DNA of 64,000 bases, from assembly GCF_033807715.1 (NCBI RefSeq), contig NC_084591.1, forward strand, positions 29,662,590-29,726,589, given 5' to 3'. The notes under the pieces are model-generated. The model made no database searches, had not been told where the DNA came from, and saw nothing but the letters and a program-made list of their open reading frames with translations. The stretch's first letter is position 1. Every line of letters starts with the position of its first letter. Position numbers and translations under genes: made by a program. Of the stretch, positions 34,168 through 46,360 are shown piece after piece. The stretch comes from Cololabis saira (lineage: Eukaryota > Chordata > Actinopteri > Beloniformes > Belonidae).

Positions 34168-34400
34168 GAGAATCAGAATCAGAATCAGCTTTATTGGCCA
34201 AGTTTGAACATTGCCCGACAAGGAATTTGACTCCGGTTATTTTGCTCATTGTACCCAGATTTAAAAAATAGCAAACAGTAAATAAACAAATGTGGCACTT
34301 ATTAACATATATACAATAAAAAACTGAAAGGTGCAGCAGTATGAGGTAGGCTCTAAATGACATACAGCATGTACAATTTTTTTAAAGTGAAAGGTGCAGC
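34168..34400 (-). repeat. LINE 3' end fragment with AGAATC tail
   Basis: (AGAATC)n followed by AGCTTTATTGGCCAAGT and ACAAGGAATTTGACTCCGG on the plus strand. This is the usual look of a LINE 3' end inserted in minus orientation in teleosts (tail GATTCT repeats). No coding part is left. Confidence 0.55.
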
Positions 34401-37400
34401 AGGTGCAGCAGAATGAGGCAGACATGATTGGCTCATTCATTCAACTTAAAACATTTGGTTGAAATAAATAAAAAATGTAAACATGTCTTGATGTGTTCTC
34501 GCAACAAGTTGGAAAAAAGACAGCAGCAAACTACCATGAATGCCTGGGAATCTCCCGCCTGGGTTTGCTCAACTTTTAGACACATTGGCAATTTTCTTTT
34601 TTTTAAAGCTGGGATCATAGTAAAAGAAACATTCTCACCAGCTTATTTTTCAAATCCCTTATGAAAAAGTGTTGTAACATAAAACATATTGTTGTATTGA
34701 TTCCAGTCCCTATAGTCAACTAAAATTGCCCTTTTTCTTATATATCTGAAAATTGAGATTTAGAGTATTTCTCCACTTTCAGAAGAAGGTGGATGCAGAG
34801 GAACATTATTTTTCTATGCACTGGATATTGCAACAGCTGTTAATTCTGCAGCTGCTTATTCTCCTGGAGAATGGTTCAGAAGAATAAAATGACAACAGCC
34901 AAATGGATGATAAATGCTAAATAAAGACTACAACTTCTGCAGCTTTTGAAGCTGTTGCCCTCTTTGAGGTAAGTAGGGAAATATCAATACACTTCAGACA
35001 TACATGTATGTGTTACAAAATATTGTATAAATAGCAGATAGCAGAGCGAGTGAATATTTCACTGAAACTATTTAAATAGATCCATCTGATATCAGTCAAG
35101 GCTCAGTGAGTGAATCACAATGCACTATACACTCAAGGTTAAAACACATCCATGTATCACTTAATGTCATTTTATAGGTAAATAGAGGAATCTGCTCAAT
35201 TATGAGTCTTATGAACAATTCAAGTACATAGCTCACTAATGTAATTATCAAATTGGCTATTATAATGGTTATTGGTTATTATAGTTATAGTTATAATGAC
35301 TTGGTTGTTATATGCGAGCAGCCCACTAATATCAATTTCAAAGAAATGTATATTATATATTATTATTTTAATATATTAAAATGCATATGAACCAAAGCAC
35401 AAGCAAGGGACACTTTTCTCTACCCCCACTGAGGGTAAAGTAATCATCTTCCACCTGGATAGTTGGCAGTTAAATCCATCAGAAGTCCACATGTGAAAGC
35501 ATATTGTGAGTTCCAAGTTGTGCCTTAGTTGCTTATCTGTGTGAGGATGTGTATAATGGAGAAAAGGCACTGCTATGACTACAGAAAACTGCATAGACAA
35601 GAGCTTTATAAACGTATATATGAATGGGTGAATGTGACTTCTGTAAAACATCTTAAAGTGGTCAAAAACACTAGAAAAGTGCTAATAACATATACACTAT
35701 AACATATTCTTATATTCAGTACAAACAGTACAGTCGGAAAAAACAAAATGAAACAACAGAAGGGGTAGGTCTGAATACTTACATATTCAGATGCTTGTTC
35801 ATTAGGTGGATATGCAGTCTTTTTTTTCTTTCTTATATAACTTATGTATCTCTCACAGCCAATTGCAAAATACACATGCTCACTCACTAGCAGCCATCAA
35901 TGTCACCTGCAGTAATGCATCAGTTGACTTAAGGCTGTTAAAAGGAACAACATGCCAAAGGTTTTATCTGAGTGACAACAATTTAATATGAGCAATGACA
36001 AGAGAAAGTCTGCAAATATGTGGTTGTAATCTAAACTACTGCCGTGGAACGACAGCCATGAAAAATGACCTGGATGCTGTAAGTAGCTGACTGTATTTTA
36101 GTGCAAAGGTATGTGGGAATATATATTCATGTAGGTTTTATGATATAAAATAGTCTGCAGTTGTCTCTTAATCCCATCTAGGGACCCTGTCCAGTTCTCC
36201 AAGTGGCAGTCTTTCCAAGGTGCAACCTGCCACCACCTAGGTCTCTCATTCGCTGTCTTCTGGCAGTGGTTACCCCAACCACCAGCCATCTAACTTCCAG
36301 ACTAAGGTTCATGTGGAACTAAGCTTCATTGCAGTTCCTCATCTGACTGATAGAGGCTGGGTCCAAAAGTGAATACTTATACTCAGATTTTGTATTACCG
36401 TATGTTGATGAGTTAGGGAAAGGTAAGTAAAAGTCCCAGAACTTTTGGATAAGCAGAAGAATGCATTAGATCAAGTAAGGTATCTATACAGTATAGGCCT
36501 CAGTGGAGGATAAAGGGTTAGATAACCATAACACTTTCTGTTTGTTCGAAGATATTTTGGTGCTGGCACAATTGTCTGAAAATCAACGTTTTACATATTG
36601 TATCTGTGTTAATTTTGGGAGTTTTTTGTGCTGTTTTGTGATATTCGTTATGCAGCTTTAGTTGTAAATATGAAAATTCAATAATACTGGAAGCTGTTGA
36701 TAAAACAGTTACAAATTGCATTGAGTGGGTGAACTGATGTCCTTAATAAACGTATGATGTCCTGCTTGGAGGACTTACTGCAGTGCTGGCTTTTTATAGC
36801 CCAGTAGCTTAAGGCCTCTATAGTGTCAACATTAAACGGTTGTTTTTGAAATGTAGTGACTCTTATCTTGACCATTGGTGATTTAAACCATTTTAAGTAA
36901 GCACTTCTAAGTCAGAGTGATTTGTTGCTGACTGGCAATTCTTGTTGTGTAAGGTTGGGTTAGTGGAGACTCTCATCTTTGGTTTTCAGGGGACCTACAT
37001 CATTGAGATATTACTGTAAATTTGGAACTGTGTCATAATTTGAAAGGTATATATAAATTGAATAAATGCCCTCAAATGTAACATTTGCAATTATACTCCA
37101 CTAACTGCACATAAGATTTTTTTTAATTCATAATAATTGCGATAACTATCAAACATTTATGTGAGGGGGTACTAGTAAAGTAAGGATGTCAATGATGTAA
37201 CCGCTTGTTTTAATGTGCTGCTTTGATCTTATCTATTTAAGTGTTGCTTCGGATGCAGCTCTTGAATATGTACACTTGCAGATTTTATTTTGGTCCTTGG
37301 TCTTCAGTCAAACAGGGATTTCTACAGTGGCATGCACACATTATGAGCCAAATCCTCTGAAAAATGAGCACAGAAAAAAGTGTGAGTGCTCTGTCTGTAA

Positions 37401-37983
37401 ATCACATGAAAAAGATGACACTGTTTCTTAGAGAACACATAGGAGTCAAAACTAAAAATCACTTTTTGCTGTAAAGCACAAAGCCATACACTGTCCTAAA
37501 GTTCAGCTAACATACATCACATTGCAAAGCCATTTATAAACCTGTCAGTGCCCAGACCAACCTCAGCCCGACTTTCATTACTACTGCTATTTGGGGTTCT
37601 TGCTGTACAGTGCCATCTACACAAAATAAGCTTAGGATCAGCTCTTCCGCTAAAAGCAGGAACTTATAGAGGAAACATCCCCACCCAGTGCCCTACATAT
37701 AATTCATGCTGCAGCCTATAGGGCAAGGGAGTGTAAAACAGAGCTTTGCTGCACTGCAGTGATGTGTGATAAAAGTTTATACAGTAATAGGCCTAGCTTA
37801 AGGGTGCAACTGCTATAGTAATGGGGCAGTGTTTGTTCAGATTAGTCAACTCTGAAACAAGATGGGCAACCATACAAAAGCTGAAAGCAAAGAGTGGTAG
37901 GCTCATATCCAGTTTAAACAGAAGACATCCAAAGCCTAAGCCCGTTAGGTGCCCTACAAAATTTGAGAATTATTATTTTGACA

Positions 37984-37984
<1 letters not shown>
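34401..37984. other. No gene seen
   Basis: About 3.6 kb of AT-rich DNA. No transposon ends, RNA genes or coding motifs recognised on either strand. Confidence 0.45.
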
Positions 37985-37986
<2 letters not shown>

Positions 37987-38034
<48 letters not shown>

Positions 38035-38039
38035 GTGTG

Positions 38040-38120
<81 letters not shown>
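37987..38120. repeat. Compound (CT)n-(TA)n microsatellite
   Basis: About 44 bp of CT (37987-38030), a short GTATGTGT spacer and about 80 bp of TA (38044-38120). A second short CT tract lies at 38285-38310. Open frames over it are artefacts. Confidence 0.96.
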
Positions 38121-38123
<3 letters not shown>

Positions 38124-40020
38124 TATATATTCCATTTAATTCAGAAGGTGGATTATGACCTATAATGCCATTTACTTTGTCCTAGCCATCCCCTTTTTTA
38201 TAACCAGCATAATGGCACATATACATTGTCAGACCTAATCAGAGCCAAATGAAGAAAAGTAGTGGAGTGAGACTGCAGGAATTGCCTCTCTCTCTCTCTC
38301 TCTCTCTCTTTGGCACTGCTGACGGTCCCTTGTTAAAATTTCCTTTCTCCCTATTTTTTTTTTAGTTTTTATATTCTATCTTTCTATTTCATCTTCCTGC
38401 CTTTCCCAATGTCCATTTCTTTATGTGTTGTCCATTTTTAATCCTGATTTTGTCCTCTCTTGTTTTCCTTCACATCTCCTTTTCGATGTATCTCTTCTTT
38501 CTACCTCTCTCTCCTGTACATCTTCCCCCACTCTCTTTCTCTGGGGATTGCCTGTTTGATATTCTACTTGTGTGTTGGAGCGGCAGGATGGATTAGAGCA
38601 CGGATAGGCCCCACAAACCAGCCTGATCTACAGGACAGCTTTTCAATCACTTCTCTAGTGCTGTTTCACCTACATAAATACACCTACAGGGACTGACCAC
38701 CGAGCAAGAGGAAAAAGGGGAAAATAAAAGGAGGATAAAAACAAACAGGAATGGACAAAAGTAGACTATATGAACTGCCACTGCTACAGTGCAAACTGGA
38801 TGAAATATGCCAGAACCTAAATAACATTTCACACTTCCACTGGATGTGACCATAAAGAGTGCAGGTTCTATCTGGAACACAAGCCAGCTCAAAGTGAGAC
38901 CAATGGCTCGTTTGCACCTGTAATAGCTTCCAGCATTGCGCTTCACAATAGATGGCCTGCATAAGTTTTCCTTTGGCTTTTGTAGGTATATTTTTGTGTA
39001 TACTTTTGTGTCTTTACTTTGTTGTACCTTGATCCTTAAGACCCTTCCCATTTAGGTGAAAATTGCAGAAAATTGCAGATTCCTTTCTTGCTCTCTTCTT
39101 TTTCTTTTCTGGTCATTGGATCAATAGGGTGATCTTCCAAGGCCGACATTGGGGGGCATAATAAAAAGGTTACAAATGAGTGTTTAGTCCATTCCACTCT
39201 CCTCAGGTACTCGGAGAGTATCGATCCATTGTGGCTCATCAAACTGTTTTGTTGCAAAAGGGACACTTGAACAGTAATCACCTTCAAAGTGGGAGATAAT
39301 AAGATGGTGTGTAATTGTACCAGCTTTTAAAAAAATCACTAATGATTAATCCTGTCAAAACCCCAAATGGTATTGGTTTTTTTCTGTATGTAATCAGTGG
39401 AAACAGCAAAATACTTTCTCCTTTTGAGATGTGTAATGCAGAAAAGCAGCACTTGTCACAAATTAAACTCAGACTATTTTATTCATAGTAAACAAAAGAA
39501 GTTTATTTGTATATAACACATGTAATAATGAATACACTATTCTACTTTGTATCATTGTAATGCATATGATGTAATTCTAAACATCATTAAACTTTACATT
39601 GGGTTATTTATGCATTTCACCCTCCAGCCTTCTTCTCACTATGTGCCAGATGGTTAGTTTCATAGAAATCTTTTGAAAGTCCTTTGTACAAATGCTGTAA
39701 ACATCCAAATCTTTCTATCAATGACATGAGCAACTGTTAACTTATCGGATGAACCAAGCAACACCACAAAGATGAATGAATTAGAGCCACCATAGATAAA
39801 GCCCACATCTACCAGTGTTGTAGGATATGTTGACTCTTTTGAGATTTTATGTGAAAGCAACAAAAGTCTCATGAACACAAACTCACAAATTTCATCAGAA
39901 AACATACCCTGTACCTCAACATAAGCTTCCTGCTTTGACAAATGAAGTGCAAAACTAAACATAAACAATAGAAAACATGGGCATGGGATCAGGATAGACT
40001 GAACGTTTAAGACAAAGACA
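38121..40020. other. No gene seen
   Basis: Unassigned DNA. Pyrimidine-rich stretch at 38285-38530. The longest open frame (39660-40151, minus) has no recognisable domain. Confidence 0.4.
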
Positions 40021-40021
40021 A

Positions 40022-40671
40022 AGGAAATTAAAGCTGTATGCAGCGATGAACGGGCCCTCGCACCCTTGTGCACATTCAGGCGTGCTGCAGTGGAAGCGCT
40101 TGTATGACTTGCATGTAGATTCTTCAGGCCTGGACATTTAGCGGATGACACCAGCCACGACTCTATATCAAACCATTCGAAAGTTATGGCAGAAAGTAGG
40201 AACTATCAGATATCGACCAATCATATGAAAGGGCGGGGCTAGTTTGCCTCAATTATTTTCAAGGACTCAAAACCATGTCCGATGACACCACCCACGAGTC
40301 TTTATGTCAAAGCATTCAAAAGTTATTGCACAAAGTAGGAACTATCAAATATGGACCAACCAGATGAAGGGGGGGTGCGCTTTTTGGCGTCTATCGTCGC
40401 CAAGGTAACGCTTTTGACTGAGAAAAGTAAAGCCCATCATCACAGGATCTAGACGCACATTTTGATGTATAACACACCTGGGTGCACATTACGGTTCGGG
40501 CCGTATTAACTGCCGAAGGAATGACATAAATTGCACCAAAATTACTCGATTAATTGAAAATGGCCGACTTCCTGTTCGGTTTCGGCCATGGCGCCAAGTG
40601 ACTTTTCTTTAAGTTGCAACATGATACAGGTGTGTACCGATTTTCGTGCATGTACGTCAAACCGTATTGTG
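40022..40671. repeat. Dispersed repeat interrupted by the RLE LINE, left part
   Basis: From AATTAAAGCTGTATGCAGCG through GAACGGGCCCTCGCACCC to CCGTATTGTG at 40671. It contains an internal near-duplication (GATGACACCAGCCACGA / GATGACACCACCCACGA; AAAGTAGGAACTATCA twice). I recall it as a common teleost repeat that normally runs on into GGGCTTGAG, which here resumes at 44268 after the LINE. Class unknown; no protein encoded. Confidence 0.65.
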
Positions 40672-43600
40672 TAGGATCAGTCTGGTGACGATTGGAGAGA
40701 CAATTGACAGCCCGGAAAGACGGCGCCCGGGGCAGCAAGGGGTAGCATCCCGACCTGCATCTTCCGTGAGGGAGAAACCCAACCAAGCTACAGAACGACC
40801 TACTGAGAAATACCCCCAGGGGAACCCGAGAGGGGGGGAGGATGAGTTCCCCAATAGGACGGACCTAACGGTGACGACTTTGGCAAACGGCTTAACGACG
40901 ACGACAACCAAAAGATGCATCTGTGGCAAGATCTGCAAGAACGAGCGTGGCCTAAAAATCCATCAGGGCCGCATGAAATGCTTGGTGCAGGGGAGTGTAA
41001 CACAGCGCACAGGACCTAGTCCTGGTGAGACGACGGAGGAGCCCGGCCAGGAGACACCCCACAGAGCCCAGAACCTCCATGTGATACGCCCTCCAGCGCC
41101 CAGCGAAGTAATTCGGCAGCCTCGTATCAAGTGGCCTCCTGCAAGCCAATACAAAGTGTGGCACCAATTTGATGAGGACACAGCCAAAATCATCAATTCA
41201 ACAGCAAAAGGGGATGTCGACAGAAGGCTTCAGACCATGACCACCATCATTGTCTCCTATGGAAAAGAGAGGTTTGGCGTAGAAGAGTGCAAGTCCATCA
41301 GACCCAACTACACCATGAACCGAAGGGCAGAAAAGATCCATCAACTGCGGAAGGAGCTCCGGTCCCTGGCAAGGCAGTACAAGGCAGCAACTGAGGAGGA
41401 GAAACCGCAACTGGCTGAACTCCGGAACATCATCAGGAAAAAACTTACGACCCTGCGTAGAGCTGAATGGCACAGGAGACGCAGGAAAGAGAGGGCCAGG
41501 AAGCGAACTGCATTCATAGCGGATCCATTCGGATTCATCAAACAGCTGTTGGGGCAGAAGCGCAGTGGTCGTCTAGTTTGCTCCAAGGAAGAAGTTGACA
41601 ACTTCCTGGATAAAAACCTGAGCGACCCTGATAGAGAGCAAGAATTAGGGCCTCTCAGTGCCTTATTGGACATACCATCTCCCACTGTCAATTTCATCAC
41701 CAGCGAGCCTACCTGGAAGGAAGTCCAAGAGGTGGTCACCGCAGCCAGAGCCAGATCAGCTCCAGGACCCAGTGGGGTTCCTTACAAGGTGTACAAGCGC
41801 TGCCCTGAGCTCCTTAGAATCCTCTGGAAGATCCTGCGAGTGATTTGGCGAAGAGGAACTGTGTCTGACCAGTGGAGGCAGGCCGAGGGTGTCTGGATAC
41901 CTAAGGAGGAGAATTCCACCAAGCTGGAGCAGTTTAGAACCATCTCACTCCTGAGTGTTGAGGGGAAGATTTTCTTCAGCATCCTCTCCAAAAGGTTGAC
42001 AGGATTCCTCCTCAGCAATGCCTACATTGACACCTCAGTCCAGAAAGGCGGTATCCCCGGTGTGTCAGGATGCTTGGAACACACTGGCGTAGTATCCCAG
42101 CTGATCAGGGAGGCGCGGGAGGGTAAGGGAGACCTCGCTGTGCTTTGGCTTGACCTTGCCAATGCCTTCGGCTCCATACCCCACAAGCTTGTGGAGACTA
42201 CCCTGGACCGACACCATGTACCCAGGAAGATCAAGGACCTCATCCTGAACTATTATGGGAACTTCAGGGTCAGAGTCACTTCTGGGAGCACAACATCAGA
42301 CTGGCACAGGCTTGAAAAGGGCATTATAACTGGGTGTACAATCTCAGTTAGCCTCTTTGCCCTAGCCATGAACATGGTAGTCAAGGCAGCTGAAACTGAG
42401 TGCAGAGGCCCTCTGTCTAAATCCGGCACTCGGCAGCCCCCCATCAGAGCCTTTATGGACGATCTTACTGTCACCACTACATCGGTTCCTGGTGCGAGAT
42501 GGATACTTCAGGGCCTGGAAAAGCTCATCTCCTGGGCAAGAATGAGCTTTAAACCAACAAAATCCAGGGCCATGGTGCTGAAGAAGGGAAAGGTGGTGGA
42601 CAAGTTTCGCTTCTTTGTGGATGGCACAGCAATCCCATCAATCACAGAGAAACCAGTCAAGAGCCTTGGCAAGGTCTTTGACTGTAGTCTCAGGGACACT
42701 GCAGCAGTCCAAACAACGGTCAAGGAGCTTGAGACGTGGCTAACAGCTGTTGACAAGTCTGGCCTACCTGGGAGGTTTAAGGCATGGATTTACCAGCATG
42801 GCGTCCTACCCCGGGTTCTCTGGCCCCTGTTGGTGTATGAAGTGCCCTTGTCTACAGTGGAGACTCTAGAGAGGAAGATCAGCAGCCACCTCCGTCGTTG
42901 GATGGGCTTTCCACGGAGCCTATGTAGTGCAGCTCTGTATGGAAAGACCAACAAACTCCAGCTCCCTTTCAGCAGCCTTGAAGAGGAGTTCAGGGTCTCT
43001 CGCACAAGAGAGGCCTTGCTCTACCGGGACTCCAAAGACCCGAAAGTGGCATCAGCGGGCATTGTGGTGCGAACCGGTAGGAAGTGGAGGGCTCAGGAAG
43101 GCCTGGAGGTAGCTGAGTCTCGACTGAGACATAGGGCTCTGGTGGGCACCGTTGCAACAGGCCGTGCAGGACTGGGAGCCATTCCTCAACCTCGCTATGA
43201 GAAGGTTCGAGGTAAGGACAAACGCCAGCTAGTCCTGAAGGAGGTGCGGGCAGGGGTTGAGGAGGAACGGACCAGCAGGATGGTGGGCATGCAGCAGCAA
43301 GGAGCATGGACAAGATGGGAGGGAGCACTGGAGAGGAAGGTGACCTGGTCTGAGTTCAGGCAGGCTGAACCCCAGCGCATCAAGTTCATGGTCCAAGCTG
43401 TCTACGATGTCCTACCCAGCCCAGCCAATCTCCATCTCTGGGGCATGGTTGACTCTCCTGCCTGTGCGCTGTGTTCCAGGAAAGGCTCTCTGGAACACAT
43501 CTTAAGCAGCTGCTCTAAAGCCCTGGGGGAGGGCCGCTACCGTTGGCGGCACGACCAAGTGCTGAAGACAGTTGCTGAAGCCATCTCCACCATCGTGGCC

Positions 43601-44143
43601 AAACGCAACAGCAGCAAGCAACAACCTGGCAACAGGAACATTGCCTTTATCAGGGCTGGAGAGCAGCCGCAGTCACAGCCCAAACCAGCAGCCGGCCTCC
43701 TCACCTCAGCAGTTGACTGGGATCTACGAGTGGACTTGGGCAAGCAGCTCAAGTTTCCAGATAACATCACTACAACATCTTTGAGGCCAGACATCGTGCT
43801 TTCATCAGTTTCTTCAAGGCAGGTGCTACTGATAGAACTGACAGTTCCCTGGGAGGACCGAATAGAGGAGGCAAACGAGCGGAAGCGGTCGAAGTACCTG
43901 GAGCTGGTCGAGCAATGCCAAAGAAGAGGCTGGAAGGCACGCTGTGAGCCGATTGAAGTAGGCTGCAGAGGGTTTGCTGGCCGCTCCCTCTGCAAGGTGT
44001 TCACGCTGCTTGGTATTACGGGGGCTGCAAAAAGGAAAGCCATCAAGTCCACCATGGAGGCAGCAGAGAGAGCCTCGAGATGGCTTTGGATCAGGAGGAG
44101 CGATCTGTGGGCCAATGCTACTGGGACACAAGTCGGGGCTTGA
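40646..44143 (+). CDS. RLE-type LINE ORF: reverse transcriptase with restriction-like endonuclease
   Basis: An uninterrupted frame of 1,165 codons. The first nine codons come from the flanking repeat and the nominal start is GTG; no in-frame ATG precedes residue 110, so the N terminus is probably truncated. Visible parts: Cys/His cluster CICGKICKNERGLKIHQGRMKC (91-112); RT from about 355 to 660, with SAPGPSGVPYKVYKRCP, Asp 503 in WLDLANAFGS, GIITGCTISVSLF and FMDD (603-606); CCHC C940, C943, H951, C956; RWRHDQVL; and a PD-(D/E)XK endonuclease with Asp 1049 (RPDIVL) and Glu 1064 (IELTVPWED), followed by a Lys-rich helix. CCHC plus PD-(D/E)XK downstream of the RT defines the R2/R4/NeSL/Hero-type LINEs, which nick a target and copy RNA at the nick. 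The exact clade is undecided. Confidence 0.92.
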   Translation: MHVRQTVLCRISLVTIGETIDSPERRRPGQQGVASRPASSVREKPNQATERPTEKYPQGNPRGGEDEFPNRTDLTVTTLANGLTTTTTKRCICGKICKNERGLKIHQGRMKCLVQGSVTQRTGPSPGETTEEPGQETPHRAQNLHVIRPPAPSEVIRQPRIKWPPASQYKVWHQFDEDTAKIINSTAKGDVDRRLQTMTTIIVSYGKERFGVEECKSIRPNYTMNRRAEKIHQLRKELRSLARQYKAATEEEKPQLAELRNIIRKKLTTLRRAEWHRRRRKERARKRTAFIADPFGFIKQLLGQKRSGRLVCSKEEVDNFLDKNLSDPDREQELGPLSALLDIPSPTVNFITSEPTWKEVQEVVTAARARSAPGPSGVPYKVYKRCPELLRILWKILRVIWRRGTVSDQWRQAEGVWIPKEENSTKLEQFRTISLLSVEGKIFFSILSKRLTGFLLSNAYIDTSVQKGGIPGVSGCLEHTGVVSQLIREAREGKGDLAVLWLDLANAFGSIPHKLVETTLDRHHVPRKIKDLILNYYGNFRVRVTSGSTTSDWHRLEKGIITGCTISVSLFALAMNMVVKAAETECRGPLSKSGTRQPPIRAFMDDLTVTTTSVPGARWILQGLEKLISWARMSFKPTKSRAMVLKKGKVVDKFRFFVDGTAIPSITEKPVKSLGKVFDCSLRDTAAVQTTVKELETWLTAVDKSGLPGRFKAWIYQHGVLPRVLWPLLVYEVPLSTVETLERKISSHLRRWMGFPRSLCSAALYGKTNKLQLPFSSLEEEFRVSRTREALLYRDSKDPKVASAGIVVRTGRKWRAQEGLEVAESRLRHRALVGTVATGRAGLGAIPQPRYEKVRGKDKRQLVLKEVRAGVEEERTSRMVGMQQQGAWTRWEGALERKVTWSEFRQAEPQRIKFMVQAVYDVLPSPANLHLWGMVDSPACALCSRKGSLEHILSSCSKALGEGRYRWRHDQVLKTVAEAISTIVAKRNSSKQQPGNRNIAFIRAGEQPQSQPKPAAGLLTSAVDWDLRVDLGKQLKFPDNITTTSLRPDIVLSSVSSRQVLLIELTVPWEDRIEEANERKRSKYLELVEQCQRRGWKARCEPIEVGCRGFAGRSLCKVFTLLGITGAAKRKAIKSTMEAAERASRWLWIRRSDLWANATGTQVGA

Positions 44144-44267
44144 TCAACCCCGGCTGGGTCACCTGAAGGAGGGGGTATGATTGTTGAAAGACCCGAAACC
44201 CCCGATGATCTCAGGCACATCACTGATGATGTGTCCCAGTGCATCCTAGGATGTATCTTTAATCATG
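40672..44267 (+). mobile_element. RLE-type LINE insertion, 3.6 kb
   Basis: Boundaries are set by where the surrounding repeat stops (CCGTATTGTG, 40671) and resumes (GGGCTTGAG, 44268), with an uncertainty of 1-2 bp because both sides share G/TG. The 3' UTR is about 120 bp (GGCTGGGTCACC...GATGATGTGTCCC...) with no poly-A tail, as in several R2-like LINEs. No target duplication is seen. 5' truncation is likely. Confidence 0.75.
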
Positions 44268-44478
44268 GGGCTTGAGCCACAAAGTTTTCTAGGGGGCGCT
44301 GTTGAGCCATTTTGCCACGCCCATTAATGCAAACCATTAAATATCAAATTATTTGCCAGGCCTGGCTTGCGTGTAAAATTTGGTGACTTTTGGTGCACGT
44401 TTAGGGGGGCAAAATTCTTGCAATACTTGCAGATACAATAGGGCCTTCGCACTGTCAGTGCTCAGGCCCTAATAATAA
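44268..44478. repeat. Dispersed repeat interrupted by the RLE LINE, right part
   Basis: GGGCTTGAGCCACAAAG...AGGGGGCGCTGTTGAGCC...CCATTAAATATCAAATT...GGGCCTTCGCAC...CAGGCCCTAATAATAAAA. Together with 40022-40671 it makes about 860 bp. No inverted terminal repeats found. Confidence 0.65.
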
Positions 44479-44480
44479 AA

Positions 44481-45790
44481 GGCCAGCAAAAATTGGGTCA
44501 AGACAACTGGAGCCATAAGCATTGACTATGTAGTTACATGGCTAAAACTGCATATATGCATGAGCCTGAGTTCTACTTCCATTTATAACCATGAATGGAG
44601 GCAGATGCTCAATGACTTGGTTATTTGCATGTAAACCACTGCAGGCATCACAGCTAATTCAACATAAGAATGAGACCCACAGAAATAAAGAACAATTGTA
44701 TGAAAAGAGAGACAGAGACACTTGCTAGGGCAGTAAGGAAAAAACTGCTCTTTTTTATTCAGTTATTTTAATTTGGTGGTCTCATTTCTGGAAATATGAA
44801 CAGAAAGTAACTTTGGGAGGCAGTGGCAGAAGTTGGAATTGTATAGGTCCATGGCGAACGCAACTTATTGGAACCTTCTTCTTGTGAAAGGCAGGGTACA
44901 CCAAGATTGGTTGCAATGTGTCACAGGGGTTCACAAAGACAAAGTAAGCAACCATGTTTGTATATTCACTCACTTCTGCAGTCCATTCATTCATCCATTA
45001 ACTGTACCAGCTTCTTCACATTTAGTCTCACAACGGTCTGGTTGACACTACCCCACTACCTTCAGTAGAAGGTATGGGATACTCCCTCGACAGGTCGCCA
45101 GTCCACCACAGAACCACATTGAAGGTCTGTTTCGGCCTCCCATTGACATATGCCTTGGAAATTCAATTATGAATGGCTAGTGCACAGGACACGTGTTATC
45201 ACCTGGCATAAAATGTGTACCCATATTAATATCGAGTTATCAGATGAGACCTTCCTTCTCTGTATACAAATAAATATGCATGGTTTTACAAATTGTTTGT
45301 ACTCTGTGCTCTAGTATTTTAGTGTGTTCTCTTTCAATGTTTTTTATATATACCATCAACCTGCCAGGGACTGCAGATGTAAATTAGCCTGTATGGCTAA
45401 ATCTGGCACATTTACATGATGGACTCAAGTGCTCATGTTAATTGATGTGCGTTGTCCCTTTTAAATAAATAAATGAAATGAAATGGTATTTTCATTTGCA
45501 AATGTCAAATGTGTTTTTATTCTTAAACAGGCAGCTATCTAAGTGTAAATTGCAAAGAAAAATAAAAAACAGGAAGATAATCCTGAAATGACAAGATGAC
45601 AGTATATCAAACTTTTTTTCCTCTTTTTTTCTTTTATTCAACAAAGTTTATGTACGATACTGATCAGGGTGCATGCAATATTAGGCAAAATCTGACACGT
45701 ACATAAAGATGAAATCAAATGGCCAAGAGGTTTATTGCTGTCCTTTCCAATGTGTTCTTTTGTAAGCCAATGACATTGGTTCACTGGACT
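44481..45790. other. No gene seen; repeat fragment near 45060-45150
   Basis: GGGATACTCCCTCGACAGGTCGCCAGTCC at 45074 onward resembles the middle of the repeat at 59085-59395 (CACCCTGGACAGGTTGCCAGTCC). The rest is unassigned. Confidence 0.45.
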
Positions 45791-45834
45791 TGAGGACAAA
45801 ACAAAAACTGATTATAAATTGAAAAGGTGGATGA

Positions 45835-46360
45835 ATGGACACCAAAGAGCCTAGAACAACTTCCAAAGAGATTCAAGATAAACTCCAAGGTCAAGGTACA
45901 TTAGTGTCAGATCACACCATCCATCACTTCTTGAACAAAAGTGGACGACAAAGGATGATTCCACAGATGACACAAAAGTATAGCTTTTTGGAAAGTCCCA
46001 TCAGTGCTATGTCTTGTGACCATAGAACTGATAAAAGTGCAGCTTTCAAAAGAAAAAATGTGTGTGTGTGTGTAAATATATGAAATCTCAAGACTAACAA
46101 AGTGTTCTGGAGCAAATTGTCTTGCCCCGTGTCAAAGAACTTGTTCTCAATTGCAGGTCATAAAATGAATAGGAAGAAAACATTGGATGATTCTAAGGTG
46201 GCCTTCTATGAGTTCTGATCTAAATCCTATTGAAAATCTGGAAAAAAAACTTAAACATGCAGTCTGGAAAAGAAACTCTTCAAACCTGATACAGCTGGAG
46301 CAGCTTGCTCATGAGGAGTTGACCAAAATACCTGTCTACAGATGAAGAAGCCTCATTGGG
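45835..46360 (+). pseudogene. Tc1-like transposase relic
   Basis: The frame at 45835 reads EPRTTSKEIQDKLQGQGTLVSDHTIHHFLNKSGRQ, the second helix-turn-helix of Tc1 transposases. In other frames the catalytic region remnant DLNPIENLEKKLKHAVWKR (from about 46221) and a C-terminal QLEQLAHEELTKIP follow. The central part with the first catalytic Asp is deleted (about 45960-46150). A different Tc1 subfamily from the relic at 19490. Inactive. Confidence 0.75.

Noticed and set aside
40657..44244. Several minus-strand open frames of 60-235 codons opposite the RLE LINE
   Set aside because: All lie opposite the RT/endonuclease frame and carry no recognisable motif.
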